Assembly (NCBI GenBank): GCA_029861675.1
Contig: JAOTYV010000104.1
Location: 1-14,153, forward strand
Length of the DNA stretch: 14,153 nt
Source of the DNA: Alphaproteobacteria bacterium
GTDB taxonomy: Bacteria > Pseudomonadota > Alphaproteobacteria > UBA8366
Reading direction: 5' to 3'
Position numbers and translations under genes: made by a program. Below the pieces are notes generated by a model. That model had not been told where the DNA came from and searched no databases. It saw nothing but the letters and a program-made list of their open reading frames with translations. The number at the start of each line of letters is the position of its first letter. The stretch's first letter is position 1. This document shows, piece by piece, positions 6,977 through 14,057 of this stretch.

Positions 6977-7018
6977 ACCGGCTCTCATGCCGCGCACCGC
7001 CGTGGCATGAGGGCCGGT
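6977..7018. terminator. 15-bp inverted repeat between the selenoprotein and aldolase-like genes
   Basis: Arm 6977-6991 (ACCGGCTCTCATGCC) pairs with 7004-7018 (GGCATGAGGGCCGGT) at all 15 positions with one G-U, around a 12-nt loop. It begins 7 bp after the UGSC stop and ends 24 bp before the next ATG. No T-run follows on the plus strand, so it is not a textbook intrinsic terminator. It may attenuate, mark an RNA processing or stabilising site, or bind a protein. The inverted repeat is certain; the role is a guess. Confidence 0.5.
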
Positions 7019-7042
7019 CGACAGTCGCAAAAGGAGACAACC

Positions 7043-7819
7043 ATGAGCGTCACGCAACTAAGGAACGATACATCGGTCCGCGAACGGGTCAGCGAGGCCG
7101 AATGGCAGGCCCGGGTGGAATTGGCGGCGGCGCATCGCGGCCTCGCCTTCTACGGCGTCAACGACCTGACCTACAACCATCTGTCGCTGCGCGTGCCGGG
7201 CGAGCCGGATAAGCTTCTGATCAAGCGATCCGACTACACCTTCGACGAGGTCACCGCGTCCAGCCTGTTGAAATACGACTTCGACGGCAACCCGGCGGAC
7301 GAAGACGAAAAGCCGCTGCGCGGCGGCGGGCTTGTTATCCATGCGGGCATCCTCAAGGTGCGCGACGATATCGACGCGGTGTTCCATACCCACACGCCGG
7401 CCGCCATCGGCGTGTCGTGCCACAAGGACGGGCTGCTGCCGATCAATCAGCACGCCATGCGGTTCTATCAGCGCATCAAGTACCACGATTTCGGCGGTTT
7501 CGAGTTCGACATGGACATGCGCGATCCGCTGATCGGCGACCTCGGCGACGCCTATGTCGCCCTGCTGCGCAATCACGGGGCGCTGGTCTGCGGCCGCACG
7601 CTGAAGGAGGCCTTCACCCTGCACCACATGCTGGACGTGGCGTGCCAGGGCCAGATCGCGGCATTGTCGGCCGGCGAGGGCAATTACGTGACCGTGCCGC
7701 ACGATGTCTGCGTCTTCGCGCGCGACCAGATCGAGAACCTCGAGCATGCCGCCGGCACCAAGGATTGGGGCGCGGTGATGCGGCTGGCCGAACGACTCGA
7801 TCCCGGCTTCAAGGAATAG
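7043..7819 (+). CDS. Class II aldolase/adducin-fold family protein
   Basis: This 258-residue protein starts at an ATG 5 nt after AAGGAGA (7031-7037). It has the class II aldolase zinc triad: H115 and H117 in 'AVFHTHTPAA', and H178 in 'LLRNHGALVCG'. 'DLTYNHLSLRVP' near residue 38 matches the N-terminal 'NxS' phosphate or carboxylate-binding loop, although it reads N-H-L-S here. The catalytic Glu of L-fuculose-phosphate aldolase lies 19 residues before the first zinc His; the equivalent residue here is G96 in 'RGGGLVIHAG'. Simple retro-aldol chemistry by that mechanism is therefore doubtful. The adducin-like subgroup includes decarboxylases, epimerases and uncharacterised proteins. It is the last gene of the same-strand run, and its 3' end overlaps the convergent toxin gene by 11 bp. 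Confidence 0.88.
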   Translation: MSVTQLRNDTSVRERVSEAEWQARVELAAAHRGLAFYGVNDLTYNHLSLRVPGEPDKLLIKRSDYTFDEVTASSLLKYDFDGNPADEDEKPLRGGGLVIHAGILKVRDDIDAVFHTHTPAAIGVSCHKDGLLPINQHAMRFYQRIKYHDFGGFEFDMDMRDPLIGDLGDAYVALLRNHGALVCGRTLKEAFTLHHMLDVACQGQIAALSAGEGNYVTVPHDVCVFARDQIENLEHAAGTKDWGAVMRLAERLDPGFKE

Positions 7820-8240
7820 ACGCGGCCGTCCAAGGGTCGATCAGCGTCAGGCCGGTGCCGACGAAATCCTTGACGTTGCGTGTTGCGAGCGCCGCGTTGG
7901 CCGCGTGAGCGATCGCTGCGATCATCATATCGACCGGTCCCGCCGGAAGACCCCGGCTTTGGTTGTCGGCACGCAATCGTCCGCCGATTCGTGCGGTGGC
8001 GTCATCAAACGGCAGGACGGAAAACGGAGATTGCGGACCGGTGAATGTCGCGAATCGGGCTTCCAGGTCGGACCGGCGGCGGCCGGCCGGCAGCCGCGCC
8101 AGACCGAACTCGATCTCGAATATGGTGACGGCCGTCGTGACCAACAGGTCATCGTCGCCGCCGAGCAGCCAATCGCGGACCTCCCGCGCCGGCGCCGGAC
8201 GCATGAGTTCGGACAACACATTGGTGTCGAGAATGATCAC
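7809..8240 (-). CDS. PIN-domain toxin (VapC/FitB type)
   Basis: This 143-residue protein is a complete PIN-domain ribonuclease. It starts MIILDTNVLSEL with D5, and has E42 in 'TIFEIEFGLARL', D104 in 'LPAGPVDMMIAAIAHA' and a distal acidic residue at D125 ('TRNVKDF'). These match the Mg2+-binding carboxylates of VapC/FitB toxins. 'LPAGPVDMMIAAIA' is typical of the FitB-like branch. The start codon is GTG, in a GTGA overlap with the antitoxin stop, so translation is probably coupled. Such toxins cleave RNA (often tRNA in VapC) and are held inactive by the cognate antitoxin. Its 3' end overlaps the convergent aldolase-fold gene by 11 bp. Confidence 0.92.
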   Translation of the reverse strand: MIILDTNVLSELMRPAPAREVRDWLLGGDDDLLVTTAVTIFEIEFGLARLPAGRRRSDLEARFATFTGPQSPFSVLPFDDATARIGGRLRADNQSRGLPAGPVDMMIAAIAHAANAALATRNVKDFVGTGLTLIDPWTAASIP

Positions 8241-8479
8241 GCGTCAAAATCAGGCGGTTTACGCGCGTCGTCGCGCGCCGGGAGCGCCAAATCGACACCG
8301 TTATCCCCGCCGAATGCATCCCGTGACATTCGCCACAGCGCCGGGCCCGAAACCCCGCCAAGCGCCCGGCGGAGCAGGATACGAACCTCTTCCTCCATCG
8401 AATGACCATGCTTCGCGGCCTGAATACGCAGCCGTTCCTTCAGCTCATCGTCAAAATTGCGAATGGTGATGCTTGCCAT
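8237..8479 (-). CDS. FitA-type ribbon-helix-helix antitoxin
   Basis: This 80-residue protein starts MASITIRNFDDELKERL. Residues 2-8 form the DNA-contacting strand, and residues about 10-24 and 27-40 ('SMEEEVRILLRRAL') the two helices of a ribbon-helix-helix fold. This is the usual FitA/Phd-like plasmid-stability antitoxin pattern. The acidic, Pro-rich tail ('DNGVDLALPARDDARKPPDFDA' region) is where such antitoxins thread into the toxin. The start at 8479 is chosen because AAGGA lies about 6-7 nt upstream and the RHH strand begins immediately. An upstream ATG at 8527 would add 16 residues not typical of the family and would run into the probable promoter. It sits first in the operon and is expected to repress it with the toxin as co-repressor. 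Confidence 0.9.
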   Translation of the reverse strand: MASITIRNFDDELKERLRIQAAKHGHSMEEEVRILLRRALGGVSGPALWRMSRDAFGGDNGVDLALPARDDARKPPDFDA

Positions 8480-8520
8480 GGCGTATCCTTTTATCTCCAA
8501 TGACCATAGCAATTCTCCGC

Positions 8521-8570
8521 ATTGCAATCAATGATATCATCGATATCATCCTTATAATTTTATAGGCATT
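8521..8570 (-). promoter_or_regulatory. Candidate promoter/operator of the toxin-antitoxin operon
   Basis: An AT-rich stretch just upstream of the antitoxin contains two tandem 9-bp direct repeats, GATATCATC at 8533-8541 and 8542-8550. The first overlaps the perfect palindrome ATGATATCAT (8531-8540). A further palindrome, ATTGCAAT, lies at 8521-8528. TATAAA/TATAAG-like hexamers on the minus strand at 8551-8565 could be the -10. Ribbon-helix-helix antitoxins bind short repeats of this kind over their own promoter. A convincing -35 was not found. Confidence 0.5.
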
Positions 8571-8690
8571 TGCCCTGAGTTACTTGTCCCCTTTCACGGC
8601 CAAAACGCGCGGTCCAGGCGTTTCAAGCCAAACCCTGTGCGGTATCCCGTTGCGGTTTCTCCCGCTGACAGGAAAGGCCGGACAGCGGAC

Positions 8691-10088
8691 ATGGCGATGA
8701 CCGGGGCGCATTGGGCGAGGTTTTCGGTGATCGGCCTGGGCACGCTGATCGGTCCGCTCGACTCGTCCGTCAACATCGCCTTTCCGGATATCACCGGCGC
8801 GTTCGGCATCCCGCTGCAGTCGATCCAATGGGTCATCATCTGCTACGTGCTGACCTATGGCAGCCTGATGCTGGTGTTCGGACGGCTCGGCGATCAGTTC
8901 GGTCATCTCCTGATCTTTCAGCTCGGCCTGGGATTGAGCGTGGCGGCGTTCCTGATGTGCGGCATGGCGCAGCAGTATGAATGGCTGCTCGCGGCGCGCA
9001 TCGTCCAGGGCATCGGCACCGCGATGGTCATAAGCTGCGGACCGGCGCTGGCGACCGGCCTGTTCGACGAATCCTTCCGACCCCGCGCGCTCGGCGCCTA
9101 CACGATGATTTTCGGCATCGGCGGCGCGATCGGTCCGTCGCTCGGCGGCGTGCTGGTCGATCTCTGGGGTTGGCCGTCGGTGTTCTGGTTCCGGCTGCCG
9201 ATTGCGGCGGTCACGCTGCTCCTCACCTTCATCCTCCGCATGCCGACGCGGAAAGGCGCCGGCGGGTCGTTCGATCTGCTGGGCGCGGTATTGCTCGCCG
9301 CCGGCCTGGGTCTGCTGCTGCTGACCATCAATCAGGCGTCGGCGGATATGCGCGCGGAATTCGTCGCCGCCCTCATCCTCTTCACGATCGCTACCTTCGC
9401 CGCGCTGGTGCTGCATGAAAAGCGCACCGACGCGCCGGTCGTCAAGCTGGCGGCGTTTCGCGACCCGGACTTCACGCTGGTCAACCTCACCGGCGTCGCC
9501 GTCAATCTGGCGGGATTCTCGGTCATGCTGCTGGTGCCCTACTTCCTGGTGCGCGCCACCGACATGCCCTTGACGATGAGCGGCGCGGTGCTCGCCTGCG
9601 GTCCGGCCGGCATGATCGTCGCCGCCCAGCTGGGCGGGGTGCTGGCGCAGAAGATCGGCGCGAACCGTCTGGGCTTCGCCGGCGCGGCGTTCGTGGCCGG
9701 CGGCATCGCCGCCGTCGGGTTCTGGCCGAGCGGCGTATCGCCGGGCTGGATGATCGCAGCGCTGCTGGCGCAAGGCATCGGGCTCGGGTTTTTCCAGGTG
9801 GCCAATCTGGACCTGGTGACCGCCGTCCTGCCGCGCGCCGACCGCGGCGTCGCCGGCAGCCTGGTCATGGTGACCCGCACCATCGGGGTCGTGCTGGCCG
9901 CGAGCCTGCTGACGCTGATCTTCGTGACGGCAGAACGGGCGGCAATGGAAAGCGGCGCGGCCGACGGCTTCCTCGCAGGATTTCAGACGACCTTCCGCTA
10001 TACTGCGGGATTTCTGATCCTGTTCGTCGGGGCGACCTGCCTGCGGCCCGGCCTGTGGTTCGCGAAATGGCCCCGTGCGGCCGACTAG
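8691..10088 (+). CDS. MFS transporter, DHA2 (14-TM) drug-efflux type
   Basis: This 465-residue integral membrane protein shows drug:H+ antiporter signatures. Motif D1 is 'LDSSVNIAFPDI' (about 23-34), motif A is 'GRLGDQFG' (64-71) and motif C is 'GIGGAIGPSLGG' (142-153), which is characteristic of exporters. The length and number of hydrophobic segments fit the 14-helix DHA2 (EmrB-like) group. The start at 8691 (MAMTGAHW) lies just before the first helix, with a purine stretch AGGAAAGG at 8670-8677. An upstream in-frame GTG at 8637 would add 18 polar residues without a ribosome site; an ATG at 8697 is also possible. It is predicted to export an unknown small molecule by proton antiport. It is divergent from the toxin-antitoxin operon and 80 bp before the amidase gene. 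Confidence 0.88.
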   Translation: MAMTGAHWARFSVIGLGTLIGPLDSSVNIAFPDITGAFGIPLQSIQWVIICYVLTYGSLMLVFGRLGDQFGHLLIFQLGLGLSVAAFLMCGMAQQYEWLLAARIVQGIGTAMVISCGPALATGLFDESFRPRALGAYTMIFGIGGAIGPSLGGVLVDLWGWPSVFWFRLPIAAVTLLLTFILRMPTRKGAGGSFDLLGAVLLAAGLGLLLLTINQASADMRAEFVAALILFTIATFAALVLHEKRTDAPVVKLAAFRDPDFTLVNLTGVAVNLAGFSVMLLVPYFLVRATDMPLTMSGAVLACGPAGMIVAAQLGGVLAQKIGANRLGFAGAAFVAGGIAAVGFWPSGVSPGWMIAALLAQGIGLGFFQVANLDLVTAVLPRADRGVAGSLVMVTRTIGVVLAASLLTLIFVTAERAAMESGAADGFLAGFQTTFRYTAGFLILFVGATCLRPGLWFAKWPRAAD

Positions 10089-10092
10089 GCCA

Positions 10093-10135
10093 AGTACCGG
10101 CGGGTTGACGGACGCCACGGCTGCCGGGGTACTCT
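10093..10135 (+). promoter_or_regulatory. Possible promoter or weak hairpin before the amidase gene
   Basis: TTGACG at 10105-10110 is a good -35 match, but the only hexamers 17-19 nt downstream (GGTACT, TACTCT) are poor -10 boxes. The same stretch forms an imperfect hairpin (AGTACC 10093-10098 with GGTACT 10128-10133, plus GGC/GCC). It could be a promoter for the amidase, a weak terminator of the MFS gene, or neither. Confidence 0.25.
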
Positions 10136-10168
10136 GATGATCCCCGCGCCGCGCAGGATAAAATTACA

Positions 10169-11461
10169 ATGAGCCAGAAGCCCCATACCTTGTCCGTGAC
10201 CGCCGCCGCCACGGCAATCGCCGCCGGCAACTTCACATCGGAAGCGCTTGTCGCGAGCTGCCTGGAACGGATCGCCGAGCGCGAACCGGCGGTGCTCGCC
10301 TTTGCGTATTACGACGCCGATGCCGCGCTCGCAGCGGCGCGGCGGCTCGATGGCATGGCGCCCAGCGGCCCGTTGCACGGCATTCCCGTCGGAATCAAGG
10401 ACATCATCGACACCGCCGACATGCCGACCGAGTGCAACTCGCCGATCTATGCCGGCCATCGGCCCGCACAGGACGCGACCTGCGTCGCCCGGCTGCGCCG
10501 CGCCGGCGCGATCATCCTCGGCAAAACGGTCACGACGGAATTCGCCTCCACGCACCCGGGACCCACGCGCCACCCGCGCAACCCGGAACGGACACCCGGC
10601 GGATCCTCCAGCGGATCGGCGGCGGCCGTCGGCGATACCATGCTGCCGCTGGCGCTGGGCACGCAGACCGGTGGCTCGGTGATCCGGCCGTCCGCCTTCA
10701 ACGGCGTGGTTGGCTATAAGCCGGCCTGGGGCCTTTATGATACGGCCGGGGTAAAGCCGCTTGCCGTCGCACTGGATACCATCGGCTTCATGACGCGCAG
10801 CCTCGACGATGTGCCTCTCGTGTCCGGCGTGCTCGCCGACCGGCCGGCGACAGTACCGGCCACCGTCGAAAACCCGAAGATTGCCGTCGTGCGCGGCGGC
10901 GAATGGGATCAGGCGGATCCGGAAATGCAGGCATTGCTGGAAAACACGGCGGCCCGGCTTGGTGCCGCCGGCGCAACGGTGCGTGACGTCGCGCTGCCCG
11001 AACCGTTCGGGCGGATCGCCGCGATTCAGCGCGTTCTCATGGCCGCCGGCGCGGCGGACGCCTTCCAGCACGAATGGGCGACCAACCGCGAGAAGCTGAG
11101 CGACCCGTTCCAGACGCTCGTCGCGACCGGCCTGAAATTCACCGACGCGGAGAAGACCGAGGCCGCCGCGGTCGCCGAGCAATGCCGTGCCCGCTTGCCG
11201 AACCTGTTCGACGCAAACGAGATCATTTTGACGCCGAGCGCCCCCGGCGAGGCGCCGCTCGGACTGCATTCGACAGGAAATTCCGTGTTCAACCGCGTCT
11301 GGACCACCTTGCATGTCCCCTGTCTGACCATTCCCGTGCAGGACGGCCCGAACGGGCTGCCGCTCGGCGTGCAATTCGTCGAACCGCTAAGCGACGAGGC
11401 GAACCTCCTCGGCGGTGCGCGCTGGGCCGCCCGCGCCCTGGATCTGCCGCTGTTCGGGTAG
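10169..11461 (+). CDS. Amidase-signature family hydrolase
   Basis: This 430-residue protein carries the full Ser-cisSer-Lys triad of amidase-signature enzymes. K77 is in 'GIPVGIKDIIDT', S146 is the first Ser of 'GGSSSGSAAAV', and S170 is the nucleophile in 'QTGGSVIRPSAFNG'. The S146-S170 spacing of 24 equals that in fatty acid amide hydrolase. The C-terminus ('PNGLPLGVQFV') is also typical. It should hydrolyse an amide, such as a small carboxamide, aryl amide or carbamate, to acid plus amine. It is not a good candidate for GatA, since no gatB/gatC partner is nearby and it is a little short. The ATG has AGGA at 10155-10158. Its TAG stop is the first three bases of the palindromic repeat that follows. 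Confidence 0.92.
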   Translation: MSQKPHTLSVTAAATAIAAGNFTSEALVASCLERIAEREPAVLAFAYYDADAALAAARRLDGMAPSGPLHGIPVGIKDIIDTADMPTECNSPIYAGHRPAQDATCVARLRRAGAIILGKTVTTEFASTHPGPTRHPRNPERTPGGSSSGSAAAVGDTMLPLALGTQTGGSVIRPSAFNGVVGYKPAWGLYDTAGVKPLAVALDTIGFMTRSLDDVPLVSGVLADRPATVPATVENPKIAVVRGGEWDQADPEMQALLENTAARLGAAGATVRDVALPEPFGRIAAIQRVLMAAGAADAFQHEWATNREKLSDPFQTLVATGLKFTDAEKTEAAAVAEQCRARLPNLFDANEIILTPSAPGEAPLGLHSTGNSVFNRVWTTLHVPCLTIPVQDGPNGLPLGVQFVEPLSDEANLLGGARWAARALDLPLFG

Positions 11462-11559
11462 AGCAAATCCCGAGCGAACCGAAACGGTTCGCGACGACGT
11501 ATTTGCGTAAAAACAAAGAGAAAGGCCGCTCCGCTTGAGTCAATCTGAACAATCATAGG
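11459..11559. repeat. Composite palindromic repeat, copy 1
   Basis: About 101 bp. The first 63 bp (11459-11521) match copy 2 at 61 positions; the next 38 bp match at about 60 percent without gaps. The left half folds into a stem GCGAACCG-AAA-CGGTTCGC (11474-11492) inside an outer stem GCAAAT/ATTTGC (11463-11468 with 11501-11506). It starts at the amidase stop codon and fills the gap between the convergent amidase and MFS genes, where it may act as a bidirectional transcription or decay barrier. It resembles the REP-like palindromic units common in alphaproteobacteria. Confidence 0.8.
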
Positions 11560-11580
11560 CATAGATGCCCCGAACCGCCG

Positions 11581-12780
11581 TCAGGTGTTGCGGAGGCGCG
11601 GCACCGCAAGCGTCGCGATCAGGCCAAGGCCGATCAGTAAGACCCCGTTGATAAGCAGCGCGTTGCTGATACCCAACGAGACCGCCAACATGCCCATCTC
11701 GAGATGGCCGATCGGCGCGAATCCGATGGCGAGCACCCACGCGCCCATCGCCCGACCGCGCAGCCGGTTCGGCACGCTCAACTGCATCATGCTCTGCGTC
11801 AGGATATCGGATGCGGACGCCATGGCGGCGACCAGCAACAGCGCCGCCAACGCCAGGACGAAAGTATCCGACACCGACAAGAGCAGCAGGCCGCCGCCGA
11901 AGGTATAAATGACAGCAAGATAGGCAATGCCGCGACGCTTGGTCTCGCGCATGGTGCTGAACAAAAGGCTCGCGATAAGCCCGCCCATTGCGCGGGCGGC
12001 CTGCATGATACCCAGCCCCTCCGCGCCGAAGTCGAACCGCTGTGTCGCGAGCTCCGGCAACGCGGTCGAAAAGGAAAAGCCGAATATCTCGACCGATGCG
12101 GTGACGATGACCAGCATCGCCAGCACCCGATTGCCGCGCATTTCGTCGTAGAACTCGCGCAAATTCTGACCTATGGGAACACGCTCCGCAATTTCGGCGA
12201 TGCCCACCGACCGCAACCGACAAAACAGGCCGAACGCAATCGCATGCATGAGCGCCAAGGCGAGAAAGGCCCCGGGCGTGCCCACCCGCTCCATCACGGT
12301 GCCCGCCAGCAGCGCGCCGATGAGCTGCCCAAACCGGGTGCCCAGGCTCAGCAAGCCGAGACTGCCCACCACATGCTCGCCGCCGACGATGTCGAAGGCA
12401 TAACTGATGCGCACCGGCTGATGGAGCGCGCGCAGGCTGCCGGCAATGGCGATGAAGGACAGCACGGTCCAAAGACCGCTGTACCCGGCCGACACGAGCG
12501 CCGCAAACAACACCATGTTCGCGAGGATGGCGAGTTCGATTCGCTTGAGCAGGGTCCGGCGGTCCACCCGGTCGGCGATCGTGCCGGACAGCACGCCGAA
12601 TATGAACAGAGGCAGGAAATAAAGCGCGAGCGCCACGCCGACCCAGGCGGTGGATTGCGTGATCCGGAAGATCAGCAATCCGAAAATCACCTGTTCGCCG
12701 CTCATGCCGAGGTGATTGCACGCCGCGCCCGCCCACAGCCGGCGGTAATCGGGATTCTTGAAAGCGGGCGTCTTGATCAC
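11581..12780 (-). CDS. MFS transporter, EntS/MFS_3-like 12-TM type
   Basis: This integral membrane protein has 399 residues from the chosen GTG at 12780 (VIKTPAFKNPDYRRLW). The 'F-x-N-P-D-Y-R-R-L-W' lead into helix 1 and the motif A-like loop 'GVLSGTIADRVDRR' (about 62-75) are typical of the MFS_3/EntS-like exporter group. So is 'MQLSVPNRLRGRAMGAW' in the second half. About 12 hydrophobic segments are present, and the length is normal for the family. The start is uncertain: an in-frame ATG at 12840 would add 20 basic, unstructured residues, and the frame stays open to 12987. AGGA near 12794-12797 is rather far from the GTG. It is convergent with the amidase gene and divergent from the OCD-like gene. 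The substrate is unknown. Confidence 0.85.
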   Translation of the reverse strand: MIKTPAFKNPDYRRLWAGAACNHLGMSGEQVIFGLLIFRITQSTAWVGVALALYFLPLFIFGVLSGTIADRVDRRTLLKRIELAILANMVLFAALVSAGYSGLWTVLSFIAIAGSLRALHQPVRISYAFDIVGGEHVVGSLGLLSLGTRFGQLIGALLAGTVMERVGTPGAFLALALMHAIAFGLFCRLRSVGIAEIAERVPIGQNLREFYDEMRGNRVLAMLVIVTASVEIFGFSFSTALPELATQRFDFGAEGLGIMQAARAMGGLIASLLFSTMRETKRRGIAYLAVIYTFGGGLLLLSVSDTFVLALAALLLVAAMASASDILTQSMMQLSVPNRLRGRAMGAWVLAIGFAPIGHLEMGMLAVSLGISNALLINGVLLIGLGLIATLAVPRLRNT

Positions 12781-12968
12781 CGGGACGGGCCTATCCTGCC
12801 TGGACGATCGGCACCGCCGCCAACCGTGAGGCTCTCTCATAGCACTTTTTCGCCATCCGGGATTTCGACCCGGCGCCCATTCCGCACCCGCCCGCTGGAC
12901 AGCCCGGAGACGGCGTTGTCCAATTCGTCGATCCGCCATCGATCGAACTGTCCGGGAAACGCCGAAGA
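12781..12968. other. Divergent intergenic region without clear signals
   Basis: These 188 bp separate the divergent MFS and OCD-like genes. Base composition is like the coding regions, and the frame of the MFS gene stays open through it, so part may be coding if that gene starts upstream. No convincing promoter pair, repeat or RNA is seen. Confidence 0.4.
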
Positions 12969-13955
12969 ATGACCTCCTCCCAACCAATCCTGTATCTCAA
13001 CGCAACGGACCTCGACGGCCTCGACCTCGGCATGCGGGACATCGTCGATATCCTTGAGCAGGCGTTCCGGCAAAAGGCCGCCGGCAATGTGATGATGCCG
13101 CCGAAGATCTTTTTCCATTTCGGCGAGGACCGGTTCTACAGCTCGATGGTGAGCTGCTGTCCGCCGCTGGGCTACGCCGGATGCAAATGGCAGAGCGGCG
13201 ACCCGGCCAACCCCGCGCGGGGCTTGCCCTATATCCAGGGGCTGTACGTGCTCAACGAGCATGCGACCGGACAAATGGTCGCGATCATGGACGCCGAATG
13301 GCTAACCGGCCGGCGCACCGCCGCGGCATCGGCGCTGGTCGCACGCCATCAGGCGCGACAAGGCTCTACCGAACTGGCGATACTCGGTTGCGGGCTACAG
13401 GGCCGCGCCCATCTGGAGGCGCTGTCGGGCGAAGTGCCGGGCCTGAGACGCTGCCGCGCCTACGATATCGTCCCCGACCGGCAAGCGGCCTATGTGGAGG
13501 CGATGAACGGCCGCTGGAACGGCATCGAAGTGGTTGGCGCCGCCAGCGCGGAAGCCGCCTGCCGCGACGCGGACATCGTCATCCCGGGCGGCCCCATTCA
13601 GGAAAACCGCACGCCGGTGATCCTCCCCGGCTGGATCAAGCAGGGCGCGCTGGTCGTGACCATCGACTACGATTCCTACGTCACCGACGACTGCATCGCC
13701 GCGATGGATCTGGTGCTGACCGACGACCGCAGCCAGATCGAGGATGCGCGCCGGCACGAAGGCAAGTTCACCGGGGTCACCCGAATCGACGCCGACAACG
13801 CCGAAATGATCGCCGACGGCCGCGGGCTGCGCACGACCGGTACGCAGCGCATCCTCGCCTTCAATCTCGGCATTGCCCTGGAGGACGTGGCGACAGCGGC
13901 GGAAATTCTGCGCCGCGCCCGCGAGACGGGCGCAGGAACGGTTTTGCCGGCCTAG
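12969..13955 (+). CDS. Ornithine cyclodeaminase/mu-crystallin family oxidoreductase
   Basis: This 328-residue protein has the family layout. K73 ('GCKWQSGDP') and R116 ('EWLTGRRTAAASALVARH') are substrate-carboxylate and active-site residues. The dinucleotide-binding loop is G140-C-G-L-Q-G145 ('LAILGCGLQGRAH'), followed by 'AYDIVPDRQ' for the ribose-binding strand. D306 in 'FNLGIALEDVATA' corresponds to the catalytic Asp of ornithine cyclodeaminase. Members are NAD(P)-dependent cyclodeaminases, alanine dehydrogenases, ketimine reductases or opine-type enzymes, and residues alone do not separate these here. The start ATG precedes MTSSQPILYLNATDL, but no strong ribosome site is seen. It is divergent from the MFS gene. 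Its TAG stop forms the first bases of repeat copy 2. Confidence 0.9.
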   Translation: MTSSQPILYLNATDLDGLDLGMRDIVDILEQAFRQKAAGNVMMPPKIFFHFGEDRFYSSMVSCCPPLGYAGCKWQSGDPANPARGLPYIQGLYVLNEHATGQMVAIMDAEWLTGRRTAAASALVARHQARQGSTELAILGCGLQGRAHLEALSGEVPGLRRCRAYDIVPDRQAAYVEAMNGRWNGIEVVGAASAEAACRDADIVIPGGPIQENRTPVILPGWIKQGALVVTIDYDSYVTDDCIAAMDLVLTDDRSQIEDARRHEGKFTGVTRIDADNAEMIADGRGLRTTGTQRILAFNLGIALEDVATAAEILRRARETGAGTVLPA

Positions 13956-14053
13956 AGAAAATCCCGAGCGAACCGAAACGGTTCGCGACGACGTATTTGC
14001 GTAACAACAAAGAGAGCGACCATTGCACGTGAGGCAATTTGCACAAGGAATGG
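13953..14053. repeat. Composite palindromic repeat, copy 2
   Basis: This copy aligns with 11459-11559. The core stem GCGAACCG-AAA-CGGTTCGC is perfect (13968-13986), but the outer stem has one mismatch (GAAAAT at 13957-13962 against ATTTGC at 13995-14000). The right half forms its own inverted repeat: GACCATT (14018-14024) with AATGGTC (14049-14055), and an alternative ATTGC (14022-14026) with GCAAT (14034-14038). The right half is better folded here than in copy 1. It starts at the stop codon of the OCD-like gene and ends where the IS element begins. Confidence 0.8.
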
Positions 14054-14057
14054 TCTA

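Noticed and set aside
8553..8558. TATAAT on the plus strand as the -10 of the MFS exporter gene
   Set aside because: No -35 lies at proper spacing, and the region is better explained as the promoter/operator of the toxin-antitoxin operon, though shared use is possible.
8580..10118. A 512-residue minus-strand ORF antisense to the MFS exporter
   Set aside because: It is low-complexity (Arg, Gln, His, Asp, Ala rich), as expected from the reverse of GC-rich coding DNA; the plus strand has clear MFS motifs.
10169..11461. GatA subunit of the glutamyl-tRNA amidotransferase
   Set aside because: There is no gatB or gatC neighbour, the protein is shorter than usual GatA, and the context is catabolic; a general amidase fits better.
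11704..12972. A 422-residue plus-strand ORF antisense to the second MFS gene
   Set aside because: It is rich in Arg, His, Gln and Ala with no fold signature, whereas the minus strand encodes a normal MFS protein.
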